Assembly: GCF_002953715.1 (NCBI RefSeq)
Contig: NZ_CP025012.1
Coordinates: 1,922,001 to 1,986,000, forward strand
Source of the DNA: Rhizobium leguminosarum
Lineage (GTDB): Bacteria > Pseudomonadota > Alphaproteobacteria > Rhizobiales > Rhizobiaceae
DNA: 64,000 nucleotides
Direction of reading: 5' to 3'
Under the pieces are notes generated by a model that was given only the letters and a program-made list of their open reading frames with translations, ran no database searches and was not told the DNA's origin. Both the position numbers and the translations under genes were made by a program. Positions 54,334-63,969 of the stretch are shown here, piece by piece. The first letter of the stretch is position 1; every line of letters begins with the position of its first letter.

Positions 54334-55551
54334 GTGGGTGTGTTCGACCGTCAGAAAAGCAATCATGAGCCGCGATGGCTCGGATCTTCAGCGCAGACGC
54401 GCACGCCGCTGATTCCCTCCATTTCGGCGGCGCGCTGGCTGCTGGTCCTGGTCGTCGCTGCCGGCGTCTATTTCTTCTACGGCTTCCTCGTGCCGGTGCT
54501 CGCAGCCCTCGTCATCGGCTTCGCCAGCTGGCCGCTCTACCGCAAGCTTCTTGCCCGCGTCGGCGGCAATACGACGATCGCCGCGACCATCGCCATCATC
54601 ATGATCATCACCTTCCTGGTCATCCCGATCGGGCTTGCGGTGACCTATACGACGGGCGAAGTGCGCACCTGGGTCACCTGGGCAATCCACGCCAACCGCG
54701 CCGGCGCCCCGACACCCGACTGGATCGTCGCGCTGCCTTGGGCGGGCGCCTATCTCGATGAAGTCTGGACCAAATATATCGGCAGTCCCGGCGCCCTGGG
54801 CGAAGTCATCCAGGCGGTCAGCGGCGCCAATATCGGCAACATCTACCGCGCCGTGCTGGCGGCCGGCGGCGGCGCCTTCCACCTGCTGCTGACGCTGCTC
54901 TTCATGCTGATCGCGCTGTTCTTCGTCTATCGCGACGGTTTCTCCTTCTCCAAGCAGATCGATATGCTCGGCGAGCGCATCCTGCCGAACCGCTGGGAGC
55001 GCATTTCCCGCGTCGTGCCGGCGACGATCAGCTCCACCGTCATGGGCATGACGCTGATCGCGATCGGCGAAGGCATCGTGCTCGGCCTTGCCTATTGGAT
55101 TGCCGGCGTGCCCTCGCCGGTCACGCTCGGCGTTCTGACCGGCGTGATGGCGCTGATACCGGGCGGTGCGCCGCTATCCTTCACGCTGGTCTCCATTTAT
55201 CTGCTGGCGAGCGGCTCGCATGTCGCCGGCATCGGTCTCTTCGTCTGGGGTACGGTCGAGCTCTTCATCGTCGACAAGACGCTGCGGCCGAAACTCGTCG
55301 GCGGTCCGATCAAGCTACCCTTCCTGCCGACCTTCTTCGGCCTCGTCGGTGGCGTCAAGACGATGGGTTTCCTCGGCCTCTTCATCGGCCCGGTGCTGAT
55401 GGCGCTGATCGTTGCCATCTGGCGCGAATGGATCCACGAGGCCCGCAACGCCGACAAGAGCGAAACCGGACCGCAGATCATCATCGACGAACCGGCCCCA
55501 CCGCCAGTTTCCGGTTCGCCGAAAACCATGCCGCGCGTCGCCGAAGGCTGA
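54334..55551 (+). CDS. AI-2E family transporter
   Basis: A 405-residue polytopic membrane protein. It has two early helices (WLLVLVVAAGVYFFYGFLVPV and ATIAIIMIITFLVIPIGLAV), a soluble loop, then a hydrophobic C-terminal half with GVLTGVMALIPGGAPLSFTL and FFGLVGGVKTMGFLGLFIGPVLMAL, typical of AI-2E/PerM exporters. Named for autoinducer export (TqsA), most members transport unknown solutes, some act as Na+/H+ antiporters. The GTG start at 54334 has GAGG six bases upstream. Confidence 0.88.
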   Translation: MGVFDRQKSNHEPRWLGSSAQTRTPLIPSISAARWLLVLVVAAGVYFFYGFLVPVLAALVIGFASWPLYRKLLARVGGNTTIAATIAIIMIITFLVIPIGLAVTYTTGEVRTWVTWAIHANRAGAPTPDWIVALPWAGAYLDEVWTKYIGSPGALGEVIQAVSGANIGNIYRAVLAAGGGAFHLLLTLLFMLIALFFVYRDGFSFSKQIDMLGERILPNRWERISRVVPATISSTVMGMTLIAIGEGIVLGLAYWIAGVPSPVTLGVLTGVMALIPGGAPLSFTLVSIYLLASGSHVAGIGLFVWGTVELFIVDKTLRPKLVGGPIKLPFLPTFFGLVGGVKTMGFLGLFIGPVLMALIVAIWREWIHEARNADKSETGPQIIIDEPAPPPVSGSPKTMPRVAEG

Positions 55552-55570
55552 ACATATCTTCGCAGACCGG

Positions 55571-56029
55571 TTACCCCAGCCGCTTTTCCATGAACAGGCT
55601 GAGCGGATCCGCCAGGTAAGCGCCGAAAGGCTCGATTTCCCGATATCCGTATTTGCGGTAGAGCGCGATTGCCTCGGGCTGGTAGATGCCGGTTTCGAGC
55701 CGGATCGCCGTCAGCCCCTTTTCCCCTGCGATTGCTTCGAGCGCATTCATCAGGCCGCTGGCGATCCTCAGCCCCCTCGCCTCGGGATCGACGAACATGC
55801 GCTTGATCTCCGCCGTGCCGTCGCCGGCGTCGACTAGCGCGCAGCAGCCGACGATCACCGCGTCGCTGCGCGCGACGAGGAAGCTCACCGAAGGTTTCTC
55901 CAGCACGGAGAGGTCGACCAGATGGTTGCTTTCCGCCGGATAGAGCGATTGTGCATAGGCATCGGAAAGATCGAGAAGGCGGATGACGCCCTGCTGGCGC
56001 GGCGGCTCCAGGGCGATGGTCACGGACAT
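55571..56029 (-). CDS. GNAT family N-acetyltransferase
   Basis: A 152-residue acetyltransferase with the acetyl-CoA-binding segment IKRMFVDPEARGLRIASGLMNAL and GIYQPEAIALYRKYGYREIEPFG, which is typical of the small YitH/PaiA-type GNATs. The target is unknown. The ATG at 56029 follows GAGGAAG. Convergent with the AI-2E gene, with 19 bases between stops. Confidence 0.88.
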   Translation of the reverse strand: MSVTIALEPPRQQGVIRLLDLSDAYAQSLYPAESNHLVDLSVLEKPSVSFLVARSDAVIVGCCALVDAGDGTAEIKRMFVDPEARGLRIASGLMNALEAIAGEKGLTAIRLETGIYQPEAIALYRKYGYREIEPFGAYLADPLSLFMEKRLG

Positions 56030-56158
56030 GCTGACTTCCTCTGCTGGCGCGGGGCACAATTTTTCCCGACATGACGAAGAGTTAATGCCGTTGCCTTCAT
56101 TCGGTTGGAATTGCGCCTTCTAAGACGATGATATGCTCAATAATCAAGGAAGCAGAAT

Positions 56159-56581
56159 ATGCAAGCGGTGCTGATCGCGATGACCATTCTTGGCTGCGAC
56201 GATTCCATCAGCCAGTGCAACTATGTCGCGACGGTCGATAAACGCTGGGAAACCGTTGCCGCTTGCGATGCGGAAGCCGAACGACGGCTGAAGACATATG
56301 TGAATGTCAACTATCCCTCGGTGATCGCGGTGTGCGAGGCGCCGAAAGTCATCGCCGCCGCTGAGCCGCCGAAGCCGGCGCCCGTGCCTGCCGCTGCGCC
56401 CGAGGTTGCTGTCGCCGCGCCCGAGGAACCCGCAGGACGGATCGCCGGTTTTGCCGAAGGCATCGCCGGGCAGGTCCGCGCCCATCTACCCTCGGGCAAA
56501 AGCGTCAGGGACACACTCACCAAACCCGTGCATTTCGTCTCCGCCAGCTATTCCTGGGTGGTGACGCGGCTCGCCGATTAG
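56159..56581 (+). CDS. Hypothetical protein with Pro/Ala linker
   Basis: A 140-residue protein. Residues 1-60 contain three Cys (GCDDSISQCNYV and VAACDAEAE), probably a small periplasmic-type domain, though the N-terminal hydrophobic stretch is short. Residues 60-95 are a Pro/Ala-rich linker, and the tail is helical and basic. No family was recognised. AAGGAAG precedes the ATG. Its TAG overlaps the TAA of the convergent DUF2336 gene by three bases. Confidence 0.6.
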   Translation: MQAVLIAMTILGCDDSISQCNYVATVDKRWETVAACDAEAERRLKTYVNVNYPSVIAVCEAPKVIAAAEPPKPAPVPAAAPEVAVAAPEEPAGRIAGFAEGIAGQVRAHLPSGKSVRDTLTKPVHFVSASYSWVVTRLAD

Positions 56582-57705
56582 GCCGCAGCAAGCGCCGCAT
56601 AGACGCGGGCCGATTGTCGCTGCTCGTTAACGTGCAGCTTTTCCACCATGTCGAGAAGTTCGCCGATCGCGCCATGCACGTCGTGATGACGGAATTTTTC
56701 GAGAAGACGGCCGCAGACATTGCCGAGCACGCTGCCCGGCGCCTTTCTGGCGGCGTCGCGCCACAACATCGTCGCCTCGACGAATATCACGCTGATATCC
56801 CTTGGCAGGCCGGCGGACTCATAGAGCGCACGCACGGCATGCATGCGCCCGGTTGCCAGGATCGAACGCACCCGGCGCTCGCCGCAGCCCGTCAGATCGA
56901 CGATCGCACCGGCGAAGAAGTCCACCTTGCCGGCGCAGAGCGCATGCATCAGGAAGGATGGCGTCAGCCGGCCGTTGAGGCGCAGATGCTGGACGAGGTC
57001 GGGGATTTCGCGTGGGGCGATATCGCCGGCGATCGAAACGATGGCAGCCTCGGTCGCCTCGCGGCTGATGCGCTGAAGCCGCTGCAGGCCGATCGCCGCC
57101 TGCGCCAGCGGCAGCCCGATCAACGCATTGCTGACATGCTGGGTGAGCAGCTGGCGGGCATCGGCGGGAAGATCGCTGCGATCGAGAAGCAGGTTGCGGA
57201 TATTGCAGCAGTCGCCGAGCCGTTCGGCGATGCGTTTCAACGACAGGCCGGAGATCACAGCGCCGTCATTCTCAAGCAGGCAGAGCAGTTCTTCCTCGTC
57301 GCCAACCTCCGCAAGCGCGGCGGAAACCGGACGCGTCACATGCGCCCTCGCCGCAATCAACATGCGGGTGGCGCCGTTGCCGCGCGCGGCAAGGTCGACG
57401 AGATCGGCATCGCTCAAAAGTGGCGAACAGGTCACCGCGTGGCAGGCGACCTCGGGCTGGTCTTCGGCAAGCGAAAGAATCAGGTTGCGCGGCGCATCGG
57501 GCGACCAGGCAATCGCCTCGGCAAGTGCAAGCCGCACGCGCGGCGACGGATCGTCGAGAAGAAAGGTCATCGCCATTTCGGCCGCCGCCCGCTCGTCCGC
57601 GGACATTTCGGACTGCAGATAGGCGCGCCCGAGTGCGTTTGCGGCCCGGGCCCGGTCACCGGTCTTGGCCGTTTCGATCCAACGAAGAAAAGCTTCTACG
57701 ATCAC
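56578..57705 (-). CDS. DUF2336 family protein
   Basis: A 375-residue helical protein of the alphaproteobacterial DUF2336 family, made of HEAT-like repeats: ARAANALGRAYLQSEMSADE, DPSPRVRLALAEAIAWSPDAP, and LAARGNGATRMLIAARA. It lacks membrane segments and signal. Members are cytoplasmic and of unknown role. The GTG at 57705 is used (VIVEAFLRWIETA), with GGGG six bases upstream; longer starts at GTG 57720 or TTG 57750 are less likely. The gene end overlaps the convergent gene by four bases. Confidence 0.85.
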   Translation of the reverse strand: MIVEAFLRWIETAKTGDRARAANALGRAYLQSEMSADERAAAEMAMTFLLDDPSPRVRLALAEAIAWSPDAPRNLILSLAEDQPEVACHAVTCSPLLSDADLVDLAARGNGATRMLIAARAHVTRPVSAALAEVGDEEELLCLLENDGAVISGLSLKRIAERLGDCCNIRNLLLDRSDLPADARQLLTQHVSNALIGLPLAQAAIGLQRLQRISREATEAAIVSIAGDIAPREIPDLVQHLRLNGRLTPSFLMHALCAGKVDFFAGAIVDLTGCGERRVRSILATGRMHAVRALYESAGLPRDISVIFVEATMLWRDAARKAPGSVLGNVCGRLLEKFRHHDVHGAIGELLDMVEKLHVNEQRQSARVYAALAAA

Positions 57706-57828
57706 GCGACGCCCCAGCACTTGAACGCGATTCCCTCGCGCTCCATTCAATGCTGGGACCGTAGCGGCAAAAGGTTTAAGATTGGTTCACCATATTTCTT
57801 AAGCCTTTGTACGCTTTGCCGGTTCGGC

Positions 57829-58440
57829 TCAGCCTTGCTGCGGCTTCGGCCGGACCATCTCGAAAACATCGCTGCCTTCGCTGTAATCCATGTAGCCCAT
57901 GCGGGCGACAGGCCGGGCGATCGACATGTCGAGGCGGCCGTCCCTGACGATCGCTTCGTCGATGCGGATGCCGACCACTTCGCCGAAGACCAGGACGTTT
58001 TCGGACGGTTCCCCCGACAGCGTCTTCGGCTCGATGATCTCGGTGACCTTGCATTCGAGCACCGCGAAAGCCTCGCCGACATAGGGCGCGTCGATCAGTT
58101 CGGCCTGCTTCGGCGTCAGGCCGGCAAAATCGAATTCGCTGTGGCCGTAGGGCAGCGCCGCCGAGGAGAGGTTCATCTTCTCGGCGAGATCGCGGCTGAC
58201 GAAATTACAGGTGAAGACGCCGGTCTCGGCCGCATTGCGCTGGCTGTGTTTGCGTCCGGCGGAAGAAAACATCACCAGCTTCGGCCGGTCAGCAACGGCG
58301 TTGAAAAAGGAATAGGGCGCGAGATTGATCGATCCGTCCCTGCCCTTGCTGCCAATCCAGCCGATCGGACGCGGCGACACGATCGCTTTGAACGGATCAT
58401 GCGCGAGCCCGTGCCGGTTGCTCTCGGTGGTGTAAAACAT
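57829..58440 (-). CDS. Flavin reductase-like (FMN-binding split-barrel) protein
   Basis: A 203-residue flavoprotein of the FMN-reductase/SnoaL-like DIM6 type: AIVSPRPIGWIGSKGRDGSI, LAPYSFFNAVADRPKLVMFS, DTGVFTCNFV-like ETGVFTCNFVSRDLAEKMN. Such proteins bind FMN and reduce flavins or quinone-like compounds. Its ATG overlaps the stop codon of the nitroreductase gene by one base, which indicates coupled translation and possibly shared function. No dedicated monooxygenase gene is beside it. Confidence 0.88.
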   Translation of the reverse strand: MFYTTESNRHGLAHDPFKAIVSPRPIGWIGSKGRDGSINLAPYSFFNAVADRPKLVMFSSAGRKHSQRNAAETGVFTCNFVSRDLAEKMNLSSAALPYGHSEFDFAGLTPKQAELIDAPYVGEAFAVLECKVTEIIEPKTLSGEPSENVLVFGEVVGIRIDEAIVRDGRLDMSIARPVARMGYMDYSEGSDVFEMVRPKPQQG

Positions 58441-59024
58441 CAATCGTCTCCGCCGACCCAGGTCACCGTATCGGCAAGTTCCGGCCGCGGCCGCTCGATT
58501 GCCGGAAATGTGGTCGAGCCGATATGGATGAAGCCCGCCACCTTTTCATCCGAACCGACGCCGAGCAGCGGATAGGCGCGCTCGTCATAGGCGAACCACT
58601 CCGTCAGCCAGTTGGCGACATAACCACTGGCGTTGGCGGCGAGGATGACGTTGAAGCAAAGCGCGCCGGCCGACATCAACTGCTCCCATTCCGGGATCTT
58701 GATATGCGGTCCGGCTTTGCTCACGACGGCGACGACCACGGGCGCGCGGGTGAAACGGCTGCGCTCGACCTGGATCATCTCTTCGGAAAGGTCGGTCTTT
58801 GTCTGAAGTGCCAGCGTCAGAAGCTCCTCGCCGAGACGAACGCGCTGCTCTCCGCGATAGACGATGAAGCGCCAGGGGGCGATCTTGCCGTGATCGGGAA
58901 CACGCGAGGCAAGCCGCAGGATCTCCTCGATCTCGGCCTTCTCGGGGCCTGGTTCGCACATCTGGAAAGCGGGGATGGAGCGGCGCACGGCGAGGTAGTC
59001 AATCAGCTTGATATCGGATTTCAT
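58440..59024 (-). CDS. Nitroreductase family protein
   Basis: A 194-residue FMN-dependent NAD(P)H oxidoreductase. [23 protein letters not shown] is the N-terminal FMN-binding region; [20 protein letters not shown] and [20 protein letters not shown] are typical of the YdjA type. It may reduce nitro compounds or quinones. The ATG at 59024 follows GAGAG. Its stop overlaps the flavin-reductase start by one base, so the pair is one operon. Confidence 0.9.
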   Translation of the reverse strand: MKSDIKLIDYLAVRRSIPAFQMCEPGPEKAEIEEILRLASRVPDHGKIAPWRFIVYRGEQRVRLGEELLTLALQTKTDLSEEMIQVERSRFTRAPVVVAVVSKAGPHIKIPEWEQLMSAGALCFNVILAANASGYVANWLTEWFAYDERAYPLLGVGSDEKVAGFIHIGSTTFPAIERPRPELADTVTWVGGDD

Positions 59025-59138
59025 GCGGGAGAGGCTCTCATTATTTATGCTGCGGCAAAGGGTGGGTCTTGAATTTGCCATCGCGTTGGTCTTGAAGTGG
59101 CCTTTGCGATTTCAGAAGTCAATCGGTTCACGAAACAG

Positions 59139-60239
59139 ATGTTTGGCATTTTGCCTTTTGCACGCATCGGCCTTGCCATTGCCCTGATCATACTGACGCC
59201 CTTCGGCGCCAGCGCTCAGGATGCCTTCAAGGGATTCAAACAGCTTGAATCGACGCCGAAAATGCCGAAGCTCGATGCCTTCATCGCGCCCGGCGCGGCG
59301 CCCGAAGGGGTCAAGCTGCGCGACGTCCCGATGGAAGCGAAGCTGACGGCGGATGGCAGGCCGGTCGAGGAAGGCCTCTCCTGGTACGTCTTCAGCCCGA
59401 TCGCCGGATCCGACGGCAAGCTGCCGCTGATCGCCAGCGCCAAGGGCGGACCTGCCGCCTTCCAGCTCGCTCCGGGCGATTATTTCGTCAACGTCTCCTT
59501 CGGCCGCGCCGGCGTCACCAAGAAACTGACCGTGCCGGCTGAAGGCGAGGTCGACAAGCAGGTGATGGTGCTCGATGCCGGCGGCCTGCTGCTCAATGCC
59601 GTCTCCGGCACCGATGCCCGCATCCGCCCCGACCAGTTGAGCTTCTCGATCTATTCCTCGGAAGTGCGCGACGATGGCGAGCGCGGCCTCGTCATGGCCG
59701 ATATCTCGCCGAATACCGTCGTCCGCCTCAATGCCGGCACCTATCACATCGTTTCCGAATATGGCAGCGTCAACGCCGTGATCCGCGCCGACATCCAGGT
59801 CGAGGCCGGCAAGCTAACCGAAGCGACGATCCAGCATCGCGCCGCGCAGATCACCTTCAAGCTGGTCTCCGACGCTGGCGGCGAAGCGATCGCCGATACG
59901 GCATGGTCGATCCTGACAGCGGCTGGCGACAGCGTCGGCGAAAGCGTCAGCGCCTTCCCCACCATGGTTCTCGCCGAAGGCGGATATTCCGCCGTCGCCC
60001 GCAACAAGGACAAGATCTACCAGCGCGATTTCACCGTCGTCGCCGGCAGGAACACCGATGTCGAGGTTCTGATGAAGGACCAGCAGCCGCAGCCTCCGGC
60101 GGATGCTGCCCGCACGGTTCAGCAAGTACCTGTGGGCACACCGACACCGCCGGGCGTCCAGCCGGCTCCGGTGCAGCCGCTGCCCTCTTACGAACAGCTC
60201 GTGCCGCAGCAGGGCGGTGACGACACCAGCCTCGATTGA
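59139..60239 (+). CDS. Secreted hypothetical protein with repeated beta domains
   Basis: A 366-residue protein. The signal peptide is MFGILPFARIGLAIALIIL then TPFGASA. The mature part (about 30-320) is beta-rich and appears to contain three related carboxypeptidase-like or Ig-like units, each with a pattern such as LAPGDYFVNVSFGRAGVTKKL, LNAGTYHIVSEYGSVNAV and LAEGGYSAVARNKDKIY. The last 45 residues are Pro/Gln-rich. It is probably a periplasmic or surface structural protein. A GTG 14 codons earlier is a less likely start. No family was named. Confidence 0.65.
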   Translation: MFGILPFARIGLAIALIILTPFGASAQDAFKGFKQLESTPKMPKLDAFIAPGAAPEGVKLRDVPMEAKLTADGRPVEEGLSWYVFSPIAGSDGKLPLIASAKGGPAAFQLAPGDYFVNVSFGRAGVTKKLTVPAEGEVDKQVMVLDAGGLLLNAVSGTDARIRPDQLSFSIYSSEVRDDGERGLVMADISPNTVVRLNAGTYHIVSEYGSVNAVIRADIQVEAGKLTEATIQHRAAQITFKLVSDAGGEAIADTAWSILTAAGDSVGESVSAFPTMVLAEGGYSAVARNKDKIYQRDFTVVAGRNTDVEVLMKDQQPQPPADAARTVQQVPVGTPTPPGVQPAPVQPLPSYEQLVPQQGGDDTSLD

Positions 60240-60467
60240 TTTTGCCGCGCGCGGTTTCGGCTCAGCCGAGACGTTTGGAGCGCGCGCTTCGGCGGCGCCA
60301 CCGAGGAAACAGCCTCGTGATCGCGGTCCAAAAGCCCCGACTGTGCAGATCGGGAGCGTATCGGGCGCGTTCCGTCATTGGCATAGGGAAATTTTTTGAA
60401 GCGCGCTGCGGTCGGGTGATCCGTTCCCCGATCATGGTGGTCTAGTACAGATCTTGATCGGATTTCC

Positions 60468-60491
60468 GACAGCGCCGAATCCGGCGCTGTC
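60468..60491 (-). terminator. Perfect hairpin downstream of thrS
   Basis: GACAGCGCCG (60468-60477) and CGGCGCTGTC (60482-60491) pair perfectly over ten bases with a 4-base loop. It lies 15 bases after the thrS stop. No T tract follows, so it may be a terminator aided by Rho or an RNA-stabilising hairpin. Confidence 0.5.
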
Positions 60492-60506
60492 CAATCCCGG
60501 CGATTT

Positions 60507-62492
60507 TCAGGCCGCCTTGGCTTTTTTTGCTTCGGCCTTGCGACGAATGTCGGGCGGTGTCGCTTCGAGGGCAAGGCTCTCGACGGCGGCGTCGAGCCCC
60601 ATCGAAACCTGTTCCTGGCTGCCGAGGCGGCGGATATTGACCGTGCGCTCCTCGGCCTCCTTCCTGCCGCAGACGATGATGACAGGAACCTTGGTGACCG
60701 AATGTTCGCGGACCTTGTAGTTGATCTTCTCGTTGCGGAAGTCGGTTTCGACGTTGAGACCGGCCTCGCGCAACGCCTCGGCCACTTCAAGCCCGTAGGC
60801 GTCGGCTTCCGAGGTGATCGTTGCGACCACCACCTGAAGCGGCGATACCCAAAGCGGCATGTGGCCGGCAAAGTTCTCGATCAGGATGCCGAGGAAGCGC
60901 TCCATCGAGCCGCAGATGGCGCGGTGGATCATCACCGGCTGCGTCTTTTCGGAGTTGCTGTCGATATAGAAGGCGCCGAAGCGTTCCGGCAGGTTGAAGT
61001 CGACCTGCGTCGTGCCGCACTGCCATTCGCGACCGATCGCATCCTTCAGCGTATATTCGAACTTCGGCCCATAGAAGGCGCCCTCGCCCGGCAAGATGCC
61101 GGTCTTGATGTTGTTCGACTGCTGCTGGATCGTCTCCAGCACGCCCATCATCACGCTTTCGGCGCGGTCCCAGAGATCGTCCGAACCGACGCGCTTGTCC
61201 GGCCGGGTCGAGAGCTTGATGGTGACTTCATCGAAGCCGAAATCCTTGTAAACCGAAAGGATCAGGTCGTTGATTTTCAGGCATTCGGCGGCCATCTGCT
61301 CGTCGGTGCAGAAGATGTGCGCATCGTCCTGCGTGAAGCCGCGCACGCGCATCAGCCCGTGCAGCGCGCCCGACGGTTCGTAACGGTGGACATTGCCGAA
61401 TTCGGCAAGCCGGATCGGCAGCTCGCGGTAGGATTTCAGCCCGTGCTTGAAGATCTGGATATGTCCGGGGCAGTTCATCGGCTTCAGCGCGAAGACGCGG
61501 TCGTCATCGGTGTCGTCGCCGGCAACCGTTACCTTGAACATGTTGTCGCGATACCAGCCCCAATGACCGGAGGTTTCCCACAGTGACTTGTCGAGCACCT
61601 GCGGCGCGTTGACTTCCTGATAGTCGCCGGCAAGCCGGCGGCGCATGTAGGCGACCAGCGTCTGGAATACGCGCCAGCCCTTGCCGTGCCAGAAGACGAC
61701 GCCGGGACCCTCTTCCTGGAAATGGAAGAGATCCATCTCGCGGCCGAGCCGGCGATGATCGCGCTTTTCGGCTTCGGCAAGCATATGCAGATAGTTGTCG
61801 AGCTCCGACTGCTCGGCGAAGGCCGTACCGTAGATGCGGCTCAGCATCGGATTGTTGCTGTCGCCGCGCCAATAGGCGCCGGCCACCTTCAGCAGTTTGA
61901 AGGCGCTGCCGATCTGGCCGGTCGAGGCCATGTGCGGGCCGCGGCAGAGGTCGAACCAGTCGCCCTGATAGTAGATCTTGAGATCCTGCCCTTCCGGGAT
62001 CGCGTCGACGAGTTCGACCTTGTACTGCTCGCCCTTGTCGGCGAAGACCTGTTTCGCCTTGTCGCGCGACCAGACCTGCTTGGTGAAGGCGGCGTTGCGG
62101 GCGATGATCTCCTTCATCTTCTTTTCGATTTTCGGCAGATCGTCGAGTGTGAAGGGCTCGTTCTTGGCGAAGTCGTAATAGAAGCCGTTTTCGATGACCG
62201 GGCCGATCGTCACCTGGGTACCGGGCCAGAGTTCCTGCACCGCTTCGGCCATGACATGCGCCGCGTCATGGCGGATGAGTTCGAGCGCGCGGTCGTCATT
62301 GCGGGTGATGATCTCGATCCTGCCGGTCGTCACGGGATCGGAAAGGTCGCGCACGGTGCCGTCGATCGCAACGGCGACCGCCTTCTTGGCGAGCGATTTG
62401 GAAATGGATTCGGCGACATCCCGGCCGGTTGCGCCGGCATCATAGCCGCGCACGGAACCATCGGGAAATGTCAGGGAAATAGCTTGGGACAT
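60507..62492 (-). CDS. thrS: Threonyl-tRNA synthetase
   Basis: A 661-residue class II synthetase charging tRNA-Thr. A TGS domain (about 1-62) is followed by the editing domain with HDAAH (His75, His79), then the catalytic core ([11 protein letters not shown], the motif-2 region [15 protein letters not shown]) and the anticodon-binding domain ([11 protein letters not shown] onwards). AAGGAG precedes the ATG. No T-box or recognisable leader structure was seen in the 120 bases upstream. The yidD-DUF2267-DUF1697 genes lie upstream on the same strand. Confidence 0.97.
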   Translation of the reverse strand: MSQAISLTFPDGSVRGYDAGATGRDVAESISKSLAKKAVAVAIDGTVRDLSDPVTTGRIEIITRNDDRALELIRHDAAHVMAEAVQELWPGTQVTIGPVIENGFYYDFAKNEPFTLDDLPKIEKKMKEIIARNAAFTKQVWSRDKAKQVFADKGEQYKVELVDAIPEGQDLKIYYQGDWFDLCRGPHMASTGQIGSAFKLLKVAGAYWRGDSNNPMLSRIYGTAFAEQSELDNYLHMLAEAEKRDHRRLGREMDLFHFQEEGPGVVFWHGKGWRVFQTLVAYMRRRLAGDYQEVNAPQVLDKSLWETSGHWGWYRDNMFKVTVAGDDTDDDRVFALKPMNCPGHIQIFKHGLKSYRELPIRLAEFGNVHRYEPSGALHGLMRVRGFTQDDAHIFCTDEQMAAECLKINDLILSVYKDFGFDEVTIKLSTRPDKRVGSDDLWDRAESVMMGVLETIQQQSNNIKTGILPGEGAFYGPKFEYTLKDAIGREWQCGTTQVDFNLPERFGAFYIDSNSEKTQPVMIHRAICGSMERFLGILIENFAGHMPLWVSPLQVVVATITSEADAYGLEVAEALREAGLNVETDFRNEKINYKVREHSVTKVPVIIVCGRKEAEERTVNIRRLGSQEQVSMGLDAAVESLALEATPPDIRRKAEAKKAKAA

Positions 62493-62615
62493 CGAAATTC
62501 TCCTTGTCCAGTCCCGCCAACGAATGCGGGTGGTTGACACGAACGCGCCTCCGCGGAGCTGAATGCGCAGCCGCCTGATAGCCAGAATTCCTGTCTGAGT
62601 AAAGAAAAAGCGGGG

Positions 62616-63143
62616 TTATATAATCATTTCGGTCAGGCCGCACACGGTGTTCCAGTTGCGCATCGTGCCGACGCCGAGCCGCTTGGTCGTCAGCGCCGAA
62701 AGCAGCTTGGATTGGCTCGGCTTGCCGGCAAAATCGATCCAGAGATCGCCGCCGACGACGGCGATGCGCTGTCCCTCCGTCATCAGCGGTTTCAGCGCCT
62801 CTACCTTCTTGGGATCGACCGGCAGCCGCATCACCCGGACGATCACCTGGTCGCCGTTGCCGTCCTTGAAAGGATTGGTGCTGCAAAGCGCCATCCAGGT
62901 GCAGTCGCTGCGAACGATGATGTCGACATGTTTGCCGAACTTTTCTTCGAAGCCCTCTTCCAGGGCCACCTCGAGTTCGTGCGGCCGCATCTCGTCGGCC
63001 TCGAAGACAAGATTGCCTGTGGAAACCAGCGTGCGCGGCTCGCGATAACCGAGTTCTTCGGCAAGTGCGCGCAAATCCTGCATGACGACGCGGCGCTCAG
63101 GCGTCAGGACAATGCTGTGCAGAAGGGCGATGAAGGTGCTCAT
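62616..63143 (-). CDS. DUF1697 family protein
   Basis: A 175-residue protein with the family start FIALLHSIVLTPERRVVMQDL, then YREPRTLVSTGNLVFEAD, and the C-terminal TTKRLGVGTMRNWNTV. DUF1697 proteins are soluble, ferredoxin-like and of unknown function. Its ATG overlaps the stop of the DUF2267 gene by ATGA, so the two are translated together. Confidence 0.9.
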   Translation of the reverse strand: MSTFIALLHSIVLTPERRVVMQDLRALAEELGYREPRTLVSTGNLVFEADEMRPHELEVALEEGFEEKFGKHVDIIVRSDCTWMALCSTNPFKDGNGDQVIVRVMRLPVDPKKVEALKPLMTEGQRIAVVGGDLWIDFAGKPSQSKLLSALTTKRLGVGTMRNWNTVCGLTEMII

Positions 63144-63559
63144 GGCCGCCAGAACTCCTCTGCCCCATCTGGCAGGGTCTTCAACACCCTGTCGAATGCG
63201 GCGGCGTCGACATGCTTTCGAACCGCCATCGCCACGTCTCGGATGGCGGTGTCGGGGGCAAAATTATGGTCACTGCGCAGTGACTGCACCTCCCGCGTCA
63301 TCGCCACACGATCCTCGAAAGAGCGTTTGGCCTCGTCGGGATTCCAGTCGGCGACGAAGATCGCCCGCAGCACCGGCGGCAGCACATCGGCAAACCGGAG
63401 CGCGTCTGCGACATCGAGGCGGCGGCGGAATGTCTGAAAGACCCCTTGGGTCATGGTGTAGACCACATTGCGGCTGTCGATCAGCGTATCGGCTCTCACA
63501 TCATCGAGATAACCGTCGAAGTCTTCCGATGCGCGCCTGTATTCGCCGGGCATCGTCAT
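63140..63559 (-). CDS. DUF2267 family protein
   Basis: A 139-residue helical protein of the DUF2267 type: GVFQTFRRRLDVADALRFADVLPPVLRAIFV, followed by DWNPDEAKRSFEDRVAM. Most members are stand-alone proteins of unknown function. The ATG at 63559 lies five bases after the yidD stop; another ATG two codons later is possible. Its stop overlaps the next gene's start, giving a yidD-DUF2267-DUF1697 unit. Confidence 0.8.
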   Translation of the reverse strand: MTMPGEYRRASEDFDGYLDDVRADTLIDSRNVVYTMTQGVFQTFRRRLDVADALRFADVLPPVLRAIFVADWNPDEAKRSFEDRVAMTREVQSLRSDHNFAPDTAIRDVAMAVRKHVDAAAFDRVLKTLPDGAEEFWRP

Positions 63560-63564
63560 GGCGC

Positions 63565-63969
63565 TCACCCTTTCTTGCGTCCGAGGGTGAAATAGCGCCA
63601 CGGGGTCCACCAGCGGAAGCCGTCGCCAAGAATTTCCGGCACCTGGTCGAGGCCGCTGGTGCCGCCTGGGCCGCAGCGACCGACGCGAAACAGCGTCATC
63701 CAGCCGCCGGCCCAGAGGCCATGGCGGGCGATCGACTCGTAGCCATATTCGGAGCAGGTCGGGATATGCCGGCAGGAATTGCCGACAAAGCCGGACAGCG
63801 TCAGCTGGTAGAGGCGGATAACACCCATGCCGAGCAGGCGGTCGGGAGTCTTGCGGAACGGACCGGCATAATTGCGGGAAGTGCGCGCCGCCTTTTCACG
63901 CGGCTTGTCCGACACGGCGGCACCGCCGTCGTCCTCATCGTCAGCCTGCCGAGCGCAGAACTCGCACAT
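63565..63969 (-). CDS. yidD: Membrane protein insertion efficiency factor YidD
   Basis: A 134-residue protein of the YidD/DUF37 family. The core runs IRLYQLTLSGFVGNSCRHIPTC, then SEYGYESIARHGLWAGGW and RVGRCGPGGTSGLDQVP, with the conserved Cys residues. YidD helps insertion of membrane proteins together with YidC. The N-terminus is longer than in E. coli and starts with a Cys pair (MCEFC). It is usually beside rnpA and oxaA/yidC in many bacteria, but not here, as is common in rhizobia. Confidence 0.92.
   Translation of the reverse strand: MCEFCARQADDEDDGGAAVSDKPREKAARTSRNYAGPFRKTPDRLLGMGVIRLYQLTLSGFVGNSCRHIPTCSEYGYESIARHGLWAGGWMTLFRVGRCGPGGTSGLDQVPEILGDGFRWWTPWRYFTLGRKKG

Noticed and set aside
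62493..62615. T-box or attenuator leader before thrS
   Set aside because: No specifier loop, T-box sequence or terminator/antiterminator pair is visible; T-boxes are not expected in alphaproteobacteria.
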